Shown: positions 15,334 to 25,235 of the stretch, in pieces | How the letters are laid out: each line of letters starts with the position of its first letter | How positions within the stretch are numbered: position 1 is the stretch's first letter | Assembly (NCBI GenBank): GCA_017473335.1 | Contig: JAFULN010000022.1 | Coordinates: 1 to 59,152 of the forward strand | Source: Erysipelotrichaceae bacterium | GTDB taxonomy: Bacteria; Bacillota_I; Bacilli_A; Erysipelotrichales; Erysipelotrichaceae | Direction of reading: 5' to 3' | Length of the DNA stretch: 59,152 nucleotides | Notes under the pieces: model-generated | Databases searched by the model: none | Seen by the model: the letters and a program-made list of their open reading frames with translations, nothing else | Told to the model about the DNA's origin: nothing | Program-made: the position numbers and the translations under genes

Positions 15334-18300
15334 CTATTTTTGATTTTTCAACTGAGTATGCATTCTTTTTTGCGCTGTTGAAAGCATCAGTTTGATGCGA
15401 TTCAACTGATTGACTTCACTTGCACCTGGATCATAATCAATTGCGACAATGTTCGCCTCTGGATAATCTTTTCGTATTGATTTGATGACACCTTTTCCAA
15501 CCACATGATTTGGCAGACACGCAAAGGGCTGTATGCATACAATGTTAGGTACATCATGTTTGATCAGTTCAATCATTTCACCCGTTAAAAACCATCCTTC
15601 TCCATATTGATTTCCAATGGACAAATAAGGTTTTGTCAGTTCTGCAATCTTTTCAATGTCCATAGATGGTTTAAATCGCTTGCTATGTTTTAACGCATCA
15701 GCTGCAGGTTTTCGAATCCAGCGAATGAGCTTGATACCTAAATTTGAAATCACAGCTCCCGATTTCTTTTCACCCAGATATTCAGATTTATAGATATTGT
15801 TGTATAAACTATAATTCGCAAAATCCATCAAGTCAGGCACAACAGCTTCTGCCCCTTCTTTTTCCAGCACTTCTACAAGATGATTGTTCGCAAGAGGCAT
15901 GTACTTAACCAATATTTCACCCACAATACCAACACGTGGCTTTTTCAGTGCTTCATGAATTGGAAACTCATCAAATTCTTTTACAATCGTTCTGCACATT
16001 GCACGATAGTATTTATGACTTTTTTCCTGCTTTAATGCCGAAATACAGCGATGACTTAAATCTTGATAAAGTCCATTTGCACTTCCTTCATAGTATTCGT
16101 AAGGACGAATTCGATACAAGCATTTCATTAGAAGATCACCATAAACAACCGCCTGCAATGCTTCAACAATCAACTTTTTAGCAAGTTTGAATCCTTCATT
16201 CTTCTCCATGCCATTGGCGTTGAACGAAATCACTGGAATATGAGATAACCCTTCTTTTTCCAATGCCCTTCGAATCAAAGCGACATAATTGCTAGCACGA
16301 CAGCAGCCTCCTGTCTGAGCCATAATCACTGCCAATTTACTGGTATCATATTGCCCAGAAAGAATCGCATCCATGATTTGTCCAACAACTGTCATCGATG
16401 GAAAACATGCATCATTGTTGACATATTTGAGTCCTGTATCAATCGCTTCACGATGGTCATTCTCTAAAACAACCATATTAAATCCATGTTTTCTAAAGAC
16501 TGGTTCCAGCAGTTCAAAATGAATCGGACTCATCTGCGGTGCTAAAATCGTATAGTGATCATCAAACATTTGCTGAGTAAATTCAGTTCTTTGATATGTA
16601 CACACCTTTTTGGTTGACTTGATTTCATTCTTTTCTCGCATTTTCATTGCTTCTAAAAGAGATCGAACACGAATTTTGACCGCACCTAAATTGTTCACTT
16701 CATCAATTTTCAATAAGGTATATAACTTATTGCTTTGATGAAGGATTTCACTTACCTGATCGGTTGTCACTGCATCAAGACCACACCCAAAAGAATTCAA
16801 CTGAATAAGTTCCAAGTCATCTCTTTGGCAAACAAATTCAGCAGCACTGTACAATCTGGAATGATAAACCCATTGGTCAACTACACGAAGTGGACGAGTT
16901 GGTTCGTGCTTCATTGGCAAGCTGTCTTCTGTAAAAACATAAAGACCATAAGAAGCAATCATCTCTGGAATGCCATGATTGATTTCAGGGTCAATATGGT
17001 ATGGTCTTCCAGCTAAAACAATTCCTTTTGCATGACTGTTTTCCATGGCGACAAGCATCTGTTTGCCTCTTCTAAGAATATCAAGCTTGGCTTTTCTTTG
17101 CTCTTGCCATGCACGATGAACTGCATGTTCTGTTTCTTCTACTGGAATATCCCATGTTTCTTTAGCATATTTCACTAATCGTTCTGTGATTGTTTTCTCA
17201 TCTGTAAAAGCCACAAAAGGTCGATAGTAGATGACTTCCTTATTTGTGATTGCTTCTACATTGTTCTTGATGTTTTCTGCATATGAAACAACAATTGGAC
17301 AATTATAATGATTTTGTGCAGCTTTCACTTCCTGTTTTTCATAGAAGACGCAAGGATGAAAAATTCGTTTTACACCATGCTGAATCAGCCATTCCACATG
17401 TCCATGAGCTAGTTTTGCAGGATAGCATTCAGATTCAGATGGAATAGATTCCATGCCAAGCTCATAGATTTGTTTTGATGAATATGGAGATAAAACAACA
17501 CTAAAACCTAACTGCTTGAAAAAAGTTGCCCAGAAAGGATAGTTCTCATACATATTCAATACCCTAGGAATACCAATGACTCCACGAGGACTTTTTTCTT
17601 TATCTAATGGAATATAGCTATCAAACAGTCGCTTCCTTTTGTATTCAACGATATTTCCGACTTTCTTTTTTTGAATTGTTTGTCCTAATCCTTTTTCACA
17701 GCGATTTCCACTGATAAATTGTCTATCATTTGAAAAACGATTGATCGTCAACATGCAGTGGTTCAAGCATCCCTGACATCGAATAGAACGTGTTGTGTAG
17801 TTCAAATTCAGTATTTCATCCAATGAAAGCATTGTGGATGGCTGTCCTTCAAAATTCTCCTTTGCGATCAAAGCTGCCCCAAAAGCACCCATCACACCAG
17901 AAATATCTGGATTGATGACTTCAGTTTTTAAGATTTTCTCTATCGCCCTTAATACTGCATGATTGTGGAATGTTCCTCCCTGCACAACAATGTTCTTTCC
18001 CAGCTCTTCTACACTTGTGACTTTTATGACTTTATACAATGCATTTTTGATGACAGAATAAGCCAATCCAGCAGAAATATCTGAAACTGGTGTTCCTTCT
18101 TTTTGCGCCTGTTTCACATTGGAATTCATAAACACTGTACATCGTGTCCCTAAATCAACAGGACTTTTTGAAAACAGCGCTTCCTTCGCAAACTCTTCAA
18201 CACTTAACCCTAAAGAAGTCGCAAAGTTCTCAATAAATGATCCACATCCAGAGGAACAGGCTTCATTGAGCATAATGTTTTCAATCGCACCGTCTTTGAG

Positions 18301-19575
18301 TCGGATGTATTTCATATCCTGACCACCAATATCCAGTACACAATCCACATCTTTCATGAAAAAAGAAGCACCCGTTGTATGGGCAATCGTCTCAACAACC
18401 CCTTCATCCAGCGAAAAGGCTGACTTTAGCAGCAGTTCACCATAACCTGTTGAACATGCGCGTGCAATTTGTGCGTGAGAAGACATCTTAGTTTTGATTT
18501 CTGCCATTGCCTTTTTTGCAGTTTCAATCGGATTGCCCTGATTGTTTGCATAGAAACTGTACAATAACTGACCTTGATCACCAATCAGCACTGCTTTTGT
18601 TGTCGTGGACCCTGCATCAATCCCTAAAAAGCAATTTCCCTGATAGCTTTCCAAAGGTTCCTTCTTCACTGTGTTTTTTGCATGTCTTTTTTGAAACTCC
18701 AGATACTCTTCTTGATCTTTGAACAAGGGTTCAAGACGAGGCATTTCAAATACATATGTTAATTTTGATTCCAGTTTTTCAATCAATGAATCTAATTCAA
18801 CCTCATTTTGTTCACATGCATTGAGTGCAGCACCCATTGCCGCAAACAAATGAGACTGATCTGAATCCACAATGTTTTCATCTGTTAATTTAAGTGTTCG
18901 TATGAACGCTTTTTTTAGTTCACTCAGATAATGCAGTGGCCCTCCCAAAAAAGCTACACAGCCTCGAATTGGTTTCCCACAAGCTAATCCAGAAATGGTC
19001 TGATTGACAACTGCCTGAAAAATGGATGCCGCCAAATCTTCCTTGGTCGCTCCTTCATTGATCAGTGGCTGAATATCCGTTTTTGCAAACACTCCACACC
19101 TTGCAGCAATTGGATAAATTTGTTTGTATGCTTTGGCATATTCATTCAATCCCTGTGCATCTGTCTGCAGCAAAGAAGCCATCTGGTCAATAAAAGATCC
19201 TGTTCCACCTGCACAAACACCATTCATTCTCTCTTCCAAACCATTGGTAAAATAGATAATTTTTGCATCTTCTCCACCAAGTTCAATTGCTACATCAGTT
19301 TGTGGTGCTTTCAACTGAATCGCATCCGCAACTGCAACCACTTCCTGTACAAATTCAACACCCAATGCCTTTGACATATTGATGGAACCTGATCCAGTAA
19401 TGCGAACCTGAACTTTCTGATTACCAATCAGAGAATAGACTTCTTTCAGCAAATCCTTTAGGGTTTCCTGGGTCTTTGCATGATGTCTTCGATACTCTCC
19501 ATAAATCATGTCATTTTCTCTATTCAGCACAACAACCTTTACGGTTGTAGAACCAATATCAATACCAATTTTCAT
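15334..19575 (-). CDS. Giant acyl-CoA dehydratase activase-related protein (tandem BadF plus DUF2229)
   Basis: 1413 residues. Two actin-like ATPase domains of the BadF/HgdC type lie at about 1-260 (MKIGIDIGSTTVKVVVLN, GVCAGGTGSFIDQMA) and 315-575 (FLGIDAGSTTTKAVLIG, EACSSGCGSFIENFA); the cysteine in each GSF loop would bind a bridging 4Fe-4S cluster. A CQGCLNHC cluster near 600 opens the DUF2229 part, and the last ~400 residues resemble the HgdB-like dehydratase subunit. Such proteins are common in anaerobes and are presumed ATP-driven electron donors of unknown partner. No dehydratase genes are adjacent. Confidence 0.9.
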   Translation of the reverse strand: MKIGIDIGSTTVKVVVLNRENDMIYGEYRRHHAKTQETLKDLLKEVYSLIGNQKVQVRITGSGSINMSKALGVEFVQEVVAVADAIQLKAPQTDVAIELGGEDAKIIYFTNGLEERMNGVCAGGTGSFIDQMASLLQTDAQGLNEYAKAYKQIYPIAARCGVFAKTDIQPLINEGATKEDLAASIFQAVVNQTISGLACGKPIRGCVAFLGGPLHYLSELKKAFIRTLKLTDENIVDSDQSHLFAAMGAALNACEQNEVELDSLIEKLESKLTYVFEMPRLEPLFKDQEEYLEFQKRHAKNTVKKEPLESYQGNCFLGIDAGSTTTKAVLIGDQGQLLYSFYANNQGNPIETAKKAMAEIKTKMSSHAQIARACSTGYGELLLKSAFSLDEGVVETIAHTTGASFFMKDVDCVLDIGGQDMKYIRLKDGAIENIMLNEACSSGCGSFIENFATSLGLSVEEFAKEALFSKSPVDLGTRCTVFMNSNVKQAQKEGTPVSDISAGLAYSVIKNALYKVIKVTSVEELGKNIVVQGGTFHNHAVLRAIEKILKTEVINPDISGVMGAFGAALIAKENFEGQPSTMLSLDEILNLNYTTRSIRCQGCLNHCMLTINRFSNDRQFISGNRCEKGLGQTIQKKKVGNIVEYKRKRLFDSYIPLDKEKSPRGVIGIPRVLNMYENYPFWATFFKQLGFSVVLSPYSSKQIYELGMESIPSESECYPAKLAHGHVEWLIQHGVKRIFHPCVFYEKQEVKAAQNHYNCPIVVSYAENIKNNVEAITNKEVIYYRPFVAFTDEKTITERLVKYAKETWDIPVEETEHAVHRAWQEQRKAKLDILRRGKQMLVAMENSHAKGIVLAGRPYHIDPEINHGIPEMIASYGLYVFTEDSLPMKHEPTRPLRVVDQWVYHSRLYSAAEFVCQRDDLELIQLNSFGCGLDAVTTDQVSEILHQSNKLYTLLKIDEVNNLGAVKIRVRSLLEAMKMREKNEIKSTKKVCTYQRTEFTQQMFDDHYTILAPQMSPIHFELLEPVFRKHGFNMVVLENDHREAIDTGLKYVNNDACFPSMTVVGQIMDAILSGQYDTSKLAVIMAQTGGCCRASNYVALIRRALEKEGLSHIPVISFNANGMEKNEGFKLAKKLIVEALQAVVYGDLLMKCLYRIRPYEYYEGSANGLYQDLSHRCISALKQEKSHKYYRAMCRTIVKEFDEFPIHEALKKPRVGIVGEILVKYMPLANNHLVEVLEKEGAEAVVPDLMDFANYSLYNNIYKSEYLGEKKSGAVISNLGIKLIRWIRKPAADALKHSKRFKPSMDIEKIAELTKPYLSIGNQYGEGWFLTGEMIELIKHDVPNIVCIQPFACLPNHVVGKGVIKSIRKDYPEANIVAIDYDPGASEVNQLNRIKLMLSTAQKRMHTQLKNQK

Positions 19576-19703
19576 CTTTAATGCACCTTCTTAAATCAAA
19601 AATTTTTATTTACTTATTTTGAATCAAGTGTGCATGTCTATCCATGAACAATTTAAAGAAAGTGTATTTTTAAGCTACAATTTATCGTAACTGTATATTT
19701 TAT

Positions 19704-19732
19704 AAACAAAAAAACACGCAGTATTGCGTGTT
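19704..19732 (-). terminator. Intrinsic terminator of the alpha/beta hydrolase gene
   Basis: AACACGCA pairs with TGCGTGTT around ATAC, followed by U7 on the minus strand. Confidence 0.9.
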
Positions 19733-20504
19733 AACGATTCATAAATGAAATCAACTCATCTACCAGCATGTGTTCTTTCGTCATGATTTCACCATGCCCA
19801 AGTCCTTTAAATGGATGAATCTGAATATTTGGAAAAGCTCTTTTCAAGTTTTGAATTGCCTTTTTCATATTCATTTCTTTCTCTCCATACCAGCAAGTGA
19901 TTCGAATATTTGGATTCGGTTCCCACTTGCTCATATATTCAGGATATAATCTTACAGCTTCCCAAAATGTTGCTTTAGTCGTTTCAAGTGTTAAATCCTG
20001 ACAGGCTTGATGAAGCATGGGTTTGAATGTATCATCAGTAATTCCCATTTTCATCTTTAAGAAAGCAGGAAATTTCACATCCCCTGATGACACAATTTTA
20101 GTCATTAGTTTATAGGTCATTGGAGCAAACAAATCAATAGCCAACTTGTTGAAAACACCATAATTCATATATTCTGCCCCACTCAAAATCACACCGCCAA
20201 TATTCAACTCTTTATGCTGTGTTAAAAACGCAGCAGGAATGCTTCCTAAAGATTCTGCATAAACCAAATCGATTTTACCATTCAGATTTCTCACAATATA
20301 GTCTGCGAGTTTATCTGCCTGTTCTTTTCCTGTAGTATATGTTGTCTCACCAGTTTCATCATATCCATCAAAAGAAACAGTCAATACATGATAGTTATTC
20401 TCCAATAAAGGGATGATTTTTTCAAATTGACGATGTGTCATAAAGTTTCCTGGAAGACACATAATGGTTGGATTTGCCTTGACGCCAAATTCATAGATTT
20501 TCAT
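19731..20504 (-). CDS. Alpha/beta hydrolase
   Basis: 257 residues of alpha/beta-hydrolase fold without signal peptide. The opening strand and oxyanion region read IMCLPGNFMTHRQF. The nucleophile elbow is YAESLGS, an A-x-S-x-G variant. The catalytic His is in KGLGHGEIM, and an acidic residue precedes it in the usual spacing. The substrate cannot be predicted. AAAGGGGTG lies before the start. It is a single-gene unit with its own terminator. Confidence 0.85.
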   Translation of the reverse strand: MKIYEFGVKANPTIMCLPGNFMTHRQFEKIIPLLENNYHVLTVSFDGYDETGETTYTTGKEQADKLADYIVRNLNGKIDLVYAESLGSIPAAFLTQHKELNIGGVILSGAEYMNYGVFNKLAIDLFAPMTYKLMTKIVSSGDVKFPAFLKMKMGITDDTFKPMLHQACQDLTLETTKATFWEAVRLYPEYMSKWEPNPNIRITCWYGEKEMNMKKAIQNLKRAFPNIQIHPFKGLGHGEIMTKEHMLVDELISFMNR

Positions 20505-20601
20505 TAAAATACACCCCTTTTTTAAACTTTAATCTATTGTAGCACAGTTTTGATTACACATCTGTGTTCTTTACTGATTTTGAAACCTTTATCAAAAAGA
20601 A

Positions 20602-20640
20602 AATGAGCTGCCTCTTTTTAGAAAAGAGAACAGCTCCAGA
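20602..20640 (-). terminator. Intrinsic terminator of the flavoprotein gene
   Basis: A long stem, GAGCTG...CTCTTTT/AAAAGAG...CAGCTC, followed by AUUUUCUUUUU on the minus strand. Confidence 0.75.
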
Positions 20641-20652
20641 GAAAGGGGTATT

Positions 20653-22068
20653 TTATTTAGCGTTTTCTGCAGCAACCTGCCCAGCAATTCTACCTGTTGT
20701 CGTTGCATAAGTCAGGCATGATCCAGAAATTGGATAGACTTCACCAAAGAAGTCAGCATTTGCCACTTCACCAGCTGCATAAAGATTTGCGATTGGTGCG
20801 TTATTTACGTCTAATACCTGTGAATTTTCATCAATAGAAAGTCCACCAAATGTACCGATTGCCAATGGGAAAGCAGTAAGTGCATAATATGGACCAGTTT
20901 CTACTTTTTCAAGATACTTGCTGTTCTTTCCATATTCTGTATCTTCCTGCTTGTCGCAAAGTGCATTATAACTATCAATTGTTGCTTTTAATGTTGCTGC
21001 ATCTACATTCATCAAACCAGCCAATTCATCAAGAGAATCTGCAGAAAGCATCGTCTCATGTTCTGCAACAGATGACATATCATGAGCAATCGTGTTTGCA
21101 TCATAAACCAGCCAGAATTGTGAGATTCCTTTTTTAATCGCTTCATTCGCAAAAACTGAATAGAATTCAACTTCATTCACAAAGCGATTTCCCTGTGGAT
21201 CTACAGCTACAAAATAAGCCTGAGGAACAGCTCCTATTGGAGCAGTCGTTGTCCAAGAAGAAAGAAGACCAGGACCTTTGAATGTCATTTTTGCATTGAC
21301 AGCTTCTGCCATTTTTAATCCATCACCAGTGTTTCCAGGTGCACCAGTCAGTGGGAGAACATCGACTAGTTCAGTATGCTGTGCAATCAAATCTTTATTC
21401 TGAATATAGCTTCCTGTAGCCAGAACAACAGATTTTGCCAAATAATCTACTTCACCTTCTGCATTCGTCGCTTTCACACCTGTTACTGTACCTGATTCAT
21501 CCAAAATCAGTTCAGTTGCAGCAGTATTCATGACAATTTCAACACCCAACTCAGTTGCTTTGTCTGTAAGAATCTGAATCATCTGATTCCCACCTACACC
21601 CCATTCAACTGAAAGAATTTCACTGTTGCATCCTTCATAAGCCATATAGTCAGACTGATATCCCATTCCTTTCAGCCAATTCACTGTATCGTCAGCTTTC
21701 GAAACAATAAACTCAATAAAATCTCGATCAGCATTCTGTTCAGCTACAGTCATAAAATACTCAACAAGCTCTTCACCCTTTAGCGCACCATAAGTTGATG
21801 CTTCTTCATCTGTTGCATTTCTTACAGTTGCTCCTGCAGAATAGTTTGTTGATCCACCAAGATTACTTGCTTTTTCAATCAGTACAACTTTGCTTCCTGC
21901 TCCAGCTGCTTCAACAGCCGCACTTAAACCAGATGCACCGCCGCCAACAACAAGAACATCAATTTCAGGTTCATTCTTTGCAGAATTATCTGTTGCAGGA
22001 GTATTACTGCATGCAGCCATTGAACAAATCAAAACTGCACTTAGTATTAATTTCAGTAATTTTCTCAT
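20653..22068 (-). CDS. Exported FAD-dependent reductase (fumarate/urocanate reductase-like lipoprotein)
   Basis: The ATG at 22068 follows GAAGGAGG. Residues 1-20 form a lipoprotein signal ending in SMAACSN. The FAD-binding motif is VDVLVVGGGASGLSAAVEAA, and the C-terminal FAD segment is NLYAAGEVANADFFGEVYPI. The capping domain and GFGGLS-like segment match soluble fumarate reductases. The FMN-binding domain seen in many extracellular reductases is absent, so its electron donor is unclear. The divergent LysR gene suggests substrate-inducible expression of an extracytoplasmic electron acceptor reductase. The substrate is unknown. Confidence 0.87.
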   Translation of the reverse strand: MRKLLKLILSAVLICSMAACSNTPATDNSAKNEPEIDVLVVGGGASGLSAAVEAAGAGSKVVLIEKASNLGGSTNYSAGATVRNATDEEASTYGALKGEELVEYFMTVAEQNADRDFIEFIVSKADDTVNWLKGMGYQSDYMAYEGCNSEILSVEWGVGGNQMIQILTDKATELGVEIVMNTAATELILDESGTVTGVKATNAEGEVDYLAKSVVLATGSYIQNKDLIAQHTELVDVLPLTGAPGNTGDGLKMAEAVNAKMTFKGPGLLSSWTTTAPIGAVPQAYFVAVDPQGNRFVNEVEFYSVFANEAIKKGISQFWLVYDANTIAHDMSSVAEHETMLSADSLDELAGLMNVDAATLKATIDSYNALCDKQEDTEYGKNSKYLEKVETGPYYALTAFPLAIGTFGGLSIDENSQVLDVNNAPIANLYAAGEVANADFFGEVYPISGSCLTYATTTGRIAGQVAAENAK

Positions 22069-22097
22069 TCGTTTATCCTCCTTCAATTACTAAAATC

Positions 22098-22103
22098 ATT
22101 ATA
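22098..22103 (-). promoter_or_regulatory. -10 element of the flavoprotein promoter
   Basis: A perfect TATAAT on the minus strand with only a poor -35 (AGTTTG) 17 bases upstream, as expected for an activator-dependent LysR target. Confidence 0.5.
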
Positions 22104-22116
22104 TCTTGCGAAAGAA

Positions 22117-22165
22117 TTGACAAACTATTGCCAACTTTCTAAAATATCATTAGCAAAATGCTAAT
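22117..22165 (+). promoter_or_regulatory. LysR gene promoter and operator
   Basis: TTGACA (22117-22122), 17 bases and TAAAAT (22140-22145) form a plus-strand promoter. A perfect 17-base dyad, ATTAGCA-AAA-TGCTAAT (22149-22165), fits the LysR T-N11-A consensus and covers the start site and the region just before the AGGTGG box, consistent with negative autoregulation. Confidence 0.75.
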
Positions 22166-22174
22166 AGGTGGATT

Positions 22175-23053
22175 ATGGATCATATCAAATTAGAAACATT
22201 TATTACTGTGGTGAATACAGGAAGCATCAACAAAGCTGCAAATCAGTTAGATTTAGCACCAGTCTCTATTAAAAGACAATTAGATGCCATTGAAAATGAA
22301 CTTGGTGTTCAATTGTTAGTTCGAACTTCTTATGGATCTCAACTGACAGATGCTGGAAAGATTTATTACGATTTTGCTAATAACACTTTGAAAGAATATG
22401 AAGATACAAAAAATAAAATTAATAAACTTACAGATTCAACATCAAATACTATCATTATTTGTACTGGAATAGGTTATTCAACACTACCCTTAGACCTCTT
22501 TTCTACTGCTTTCATTTCCAAATATCCTACAAAAAAAGCACTTTATCTTCCCTGTGACCCAGAAACTTGGGCTGACCTAGTAAAAAGCAGAAAAGCTGAT
22601 TGTGCGTTCATCACTCAAGAATCTTATGAGGAAATCAATGAACCTTCCATCAGATTTATTCCAATGTATCCACGTAAATATATGCTGATTGTTCATCCCA
22701 ATGATCCTTTAGCATCCTTAGATAAGATAAGCTTAGCGATGTTAAAAGGAAAAACAGTACATTTTAACAGTTATTCATTCCCGCAATTACTTGAAGCCAT
22801 TCATTCATCGAATATTCACTTTAAACAAATGACTGAGTCACCATCAGCCTCATTAGTTTTCAACATTATTGCATCTGGTGAATATTACATCACTCTTGAT
22901 CCAATTGATCAACAATATGTTACTTTAAGCAGTGTTGAAATTGATTTTGAACCCATTATTTGCGGATGGATTACATTGCCTCAGTTATCAAACACTCTCA
23001 ATGAATACATTGAGCTATCCAAAATAGTTGCAAAAAAGAATCATCTCATTTAA
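22175..23053 (+). CDS. LysR-family transcriptional regulator
   Basis: 292 residues. The N-terminal helix-turn-helix is textbook: LETFITVVNTGSINKAANQL, then APVSIKRQLDAIENELGVQL. The rest is the periplasmic-binding-like effector domain. It is divergent from the secreted FAD reductase with about 105 bases between the starts, so it most likely controls that gene in response to its substrate. AGGTGG precedes the ATG. It is one of few plus-strand genes in the window. Confidence 0.93.
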   Translation: MDHIKLETFITVVNTGSINKAANQLDLAPVSIKRQLDAIENELGVQLLVRTSYGSQLTDAGKIYYDFANNTLKEYEDTKNKINKLTDSTSNTIIICTGIGYSTLPLDLFSTAFISKYPTKKALYLPCDPETWADLVKSRKADCAFITQESYEEINEPSIRFIPMYPRKYMLIVHPNDPLASLDKISLAMLKGKTVHFNSYSFPQLLEAIHSSNIHFKQMTESPSASLVFNIIASGEYYITLDPIDQQYVTLSSVEIDFEPIICGWITLPQLSNTLNEYIELSKIVAKKNHLI

Positions 23054-23060
23054 ACACATA

Positions 23061-23102
23061 AACCAACTTCAATATTTTGCAATACATGAAGTTGGTTTTT
23101 CT
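23061..23102 (+). terminator. Intrinsic terminator of the LysR gene
   Basis: AACCAACTTC pairs with GAAGTTGGTT, followed by T5 on the plus strand. Confidence 0.85.
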
Positions 23103-23153
23103 GTCTATCCCCATAAAAGACAGTACCGTTACTTTCCGATATCTTCATTCATT

Positions 23154-23467
23154 ATGACTTCATCATTTCATTTTCTTTCATCCACACATAACCCAACTGT
23201 GCATCCTGCACAAGCTCTCGTATTAATCATGACTTCCAAAAACCATTTTTTATGAATCATCTTTTTCTCATAGATCATTTCATCGAGAGCTTATACTCCC
23301 TCCATTATTATTGTTATCTTCTGTCTTAATCTATGTCTCTTTTACCATATTATTTTCTTTACTTAGTCAGGTTTAAACATCTCAAAGCCTTAAACAGTGC
23401 ATAAAACTCTTATTTTTATACGTGGATTTACATACTAGTGTAAATTTCTCGTCAATCCACGTTTTTT
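23154..23467. repeat. Conserved ~313-bp intergenic element, copy B (candidate ncRNA)
   Basis: Second copy of the element at 4839-5152, same orientation. Both arms of CTCTCG/CGAGAG, the TGTGCA hairpin (loop TCC here, TTC in copy A) and the TTTACA-N6-TGTAAA terminal hairpin are kept. Here the outer stem extends to ACGTGGATT/AATCCACGT and is followed by T7. It sits between the LysR terminator and the convergent phoR terminator, so it is not the leader of either gene. Confidence 0.75.
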
Positions 23468-23528
23468 TAAATCATTTTTTATGCCTTTTAATCATCAAGC
23501 ACAAGGTTTTCTGACAATATTATTTATG

Positions 23529-23563
23529 AAAAAAAGGATGCTTTATCTTATGATAAAACATCC
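23529..23563 (-). terminator. Intrinsic terminator of the pst-pho operon
   Basis: GGATGTTTTATC pairs with GATAAAGCATCC, then U7 on the minus strand, 20 bases after the phoR stop. Related to 30133-30158. Confidence 0.9.
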
Positions 23564-23579
23564 ATCTTTTTACACTTTT

Positions 23580-25235
23580 TTATTCTTTATTTAAAACTAT
23601 TGTCATGGTTGTTCCCTTATTCAGTTCACTTTCTATAGTAATTTTTCCGCCATGAACCTGAACAGCATGTTTTACAATAGACAATCCAAGTCCAGTACCG
23701 CCAGACTGTTTAGAATGACTTTTATCAACTCGATAGAAGCGTTCAAATATTTTTTCTTGGTGTTCAGAAGAAATACCTATACCTGTATCCTGCACACTTA
23801 AGCTCACAGTATTCGTTTTTTCTTCAACATGAATTTTAACGACGCCATCCGTTTTATTATACTTAATGGCATTGTCACATAGATTATAGATAACCTCATA
23901 CAGCAGTCTTGGAACTCCATGAACAATACCATCATCACCAGTTACTTCAAGCGATATATTCTTTAATCTTGCTGCATCCGCAAGTGTTTCACACACTTCC
24001 TCAGACAATACGCGCAAAGAAACATCTTCAAAAGGCATATCAGTTCCTTCATCAAGCTGAGACAGACGAATGATATCATCAATCAATGCAACTAATCTTG
24101 CAGCTTCTTTACGAATATGTCCAACAAATCGCGGAAGATCTTCCTCTTTTACAATACCGTTTTCTATCAGTTCTGCTGAACCAATAATAGATTGCAGCGG
24201 TGTTTTCAGTTCATGAGATACATTTGCAGTAAATTGACGGCGATGATTTTCTGCGTTGACCTGTTCTGTGATATCAAACGCAAGAATAACCACTCCTTGA
24301 TCCCTGTTATCAGAATCAACACGACTTAAATCAAACTGATAATCCCTACCATTTTTCTTATCTCGAAAATCCGAATGTCCGCTCTTCTTAACTTCCTCAA
24401 GAGCTATTCGTATATTTTGTTTACGCTCAATCTTCAAAAAATCCTCACCTATACAAGACAAAACTGTATGAAACAATATTCTCGCGGCAGGATTTATACT
24501 AAGAATTCTTCCGGTGCTGTCTAACAAAACCAATGCTTCTTTCATATTGCTTGTTATCTGATTAAATTCATCCTGCTTTTGTTTTAATGTCTGCATTTGT
24601 TTTTTGATTTCCATGTGCTGAGCATGAATTCGATGAAGCAAAGGCGATAGTTCTTCATACACATCATTTTCCATAGGTTTATCCAAATCAAGTTGATTTA
24701 AAGGCTCTACAATACGGTTAGCCATGTGTTTCGCAAGCACAGCAGAAAGTACAGCCGCAATCAAAAGAACAATAGCGATAGGTTGAATCATTCCAAGAAC
24801 TAAAACCATTGCAGACGCTCTGCTTACTGAGATACGAAGCACACTGCCATCACCTAAACGAGTTGCTTCATAGATGGTCTGTTCAATAAGCGTAGAAGAC
24901 TGTCGTACACTGCTTCCTGAACCATAGAAAAAAGCTTCTTTGATTTCCTCACGGTCAGAGTGGTTTTCCATCGTTTCAGCATCCGCATGACTATCAAATA
25001 AAACTACGCCATCTGAAGCTACCCATGTCAGTCGATAATTATCAGAACTGCAATCCTCAAGATATTTTATCCCCAGCTGCTCTGTTGCACCAGCAGCAAA
25101 ACTTAGTTCATCTTTTAACTGATTTTCCTGTATATTTCCAAAATATTGATAAAGAACCCCCGTAATGATCACAAGACTTGTTATCAAAACCACAACAGCT
25201 GCAGAAAGAATCGATTTAAAGATTCTACTTGTCAT
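23580..25235 (-). CDS. phoR: Phosphate-sensing histidine kinase PhoR
   Basis: The ATG at 25235 with GGGAGG ahead gives 551 residues and overlaps the response regulator by 11 bases. Two membrane helices (about 7-29 and 145-170) flank an extracellular sensor region. A PAS-like domain follows (MKEALVLLDSTGRILSINPA), then the HisKA box NVSHELKTPLQSI with the phosphorylated His near 341, and HATPase motifs NLCDNAIKYN, DTGIGIS and GGTGLGLSIV. Its position after pst and phoU identifies it as the PhoR of the phosphate regulon. Confidence 0.93.
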   Translation of the reverse strand: MTSRIFKSILSAAVVVLITSLVIITGVLYQYFGNIQENQLKDELSFAAGATEQLGIKYLEDCSSDNYRLTWVASDGVVLFDSHADAETMENHSDREEIKEAFFYGSGSSVRQSSTLIEQTIYEATRLGDGSVLRISVSRASAMVLVLGMIQPIAIVLLIAAVLSAVLAKHMANRIVEPLNQLDLDKPMENDVYEELSPLLHRIHAQHMEIKKQMQTLKQKQDEFNQITSNMKEALVLLDSTGRILSINPAARILFHTVLSCIGEDFLKIERKQNIRIALEEVKKSGHSDFRDKKNGRDYQFDLSRVDSDNRDQGVVILAFDITEQVNAENHRRQFTANVSHELKTPLQSIIGSAELIENGIVKEEDLPRFVGHIRKEAARLVALIDDIIRLSQLDEGTDMPFEDVSLRVLSEEVCETLADAARLKNISLEVTGDDGIVHGVPRLLYEVIYNLCDNAIKYNKTDGVVKIHVEEKTNTVSLSVQDTGIGISSEHQEKIFERFYRVDKSHSKQSGGTGLGLSIVKHAVQVHGGKITIESELNKGTTMTIVLNKE

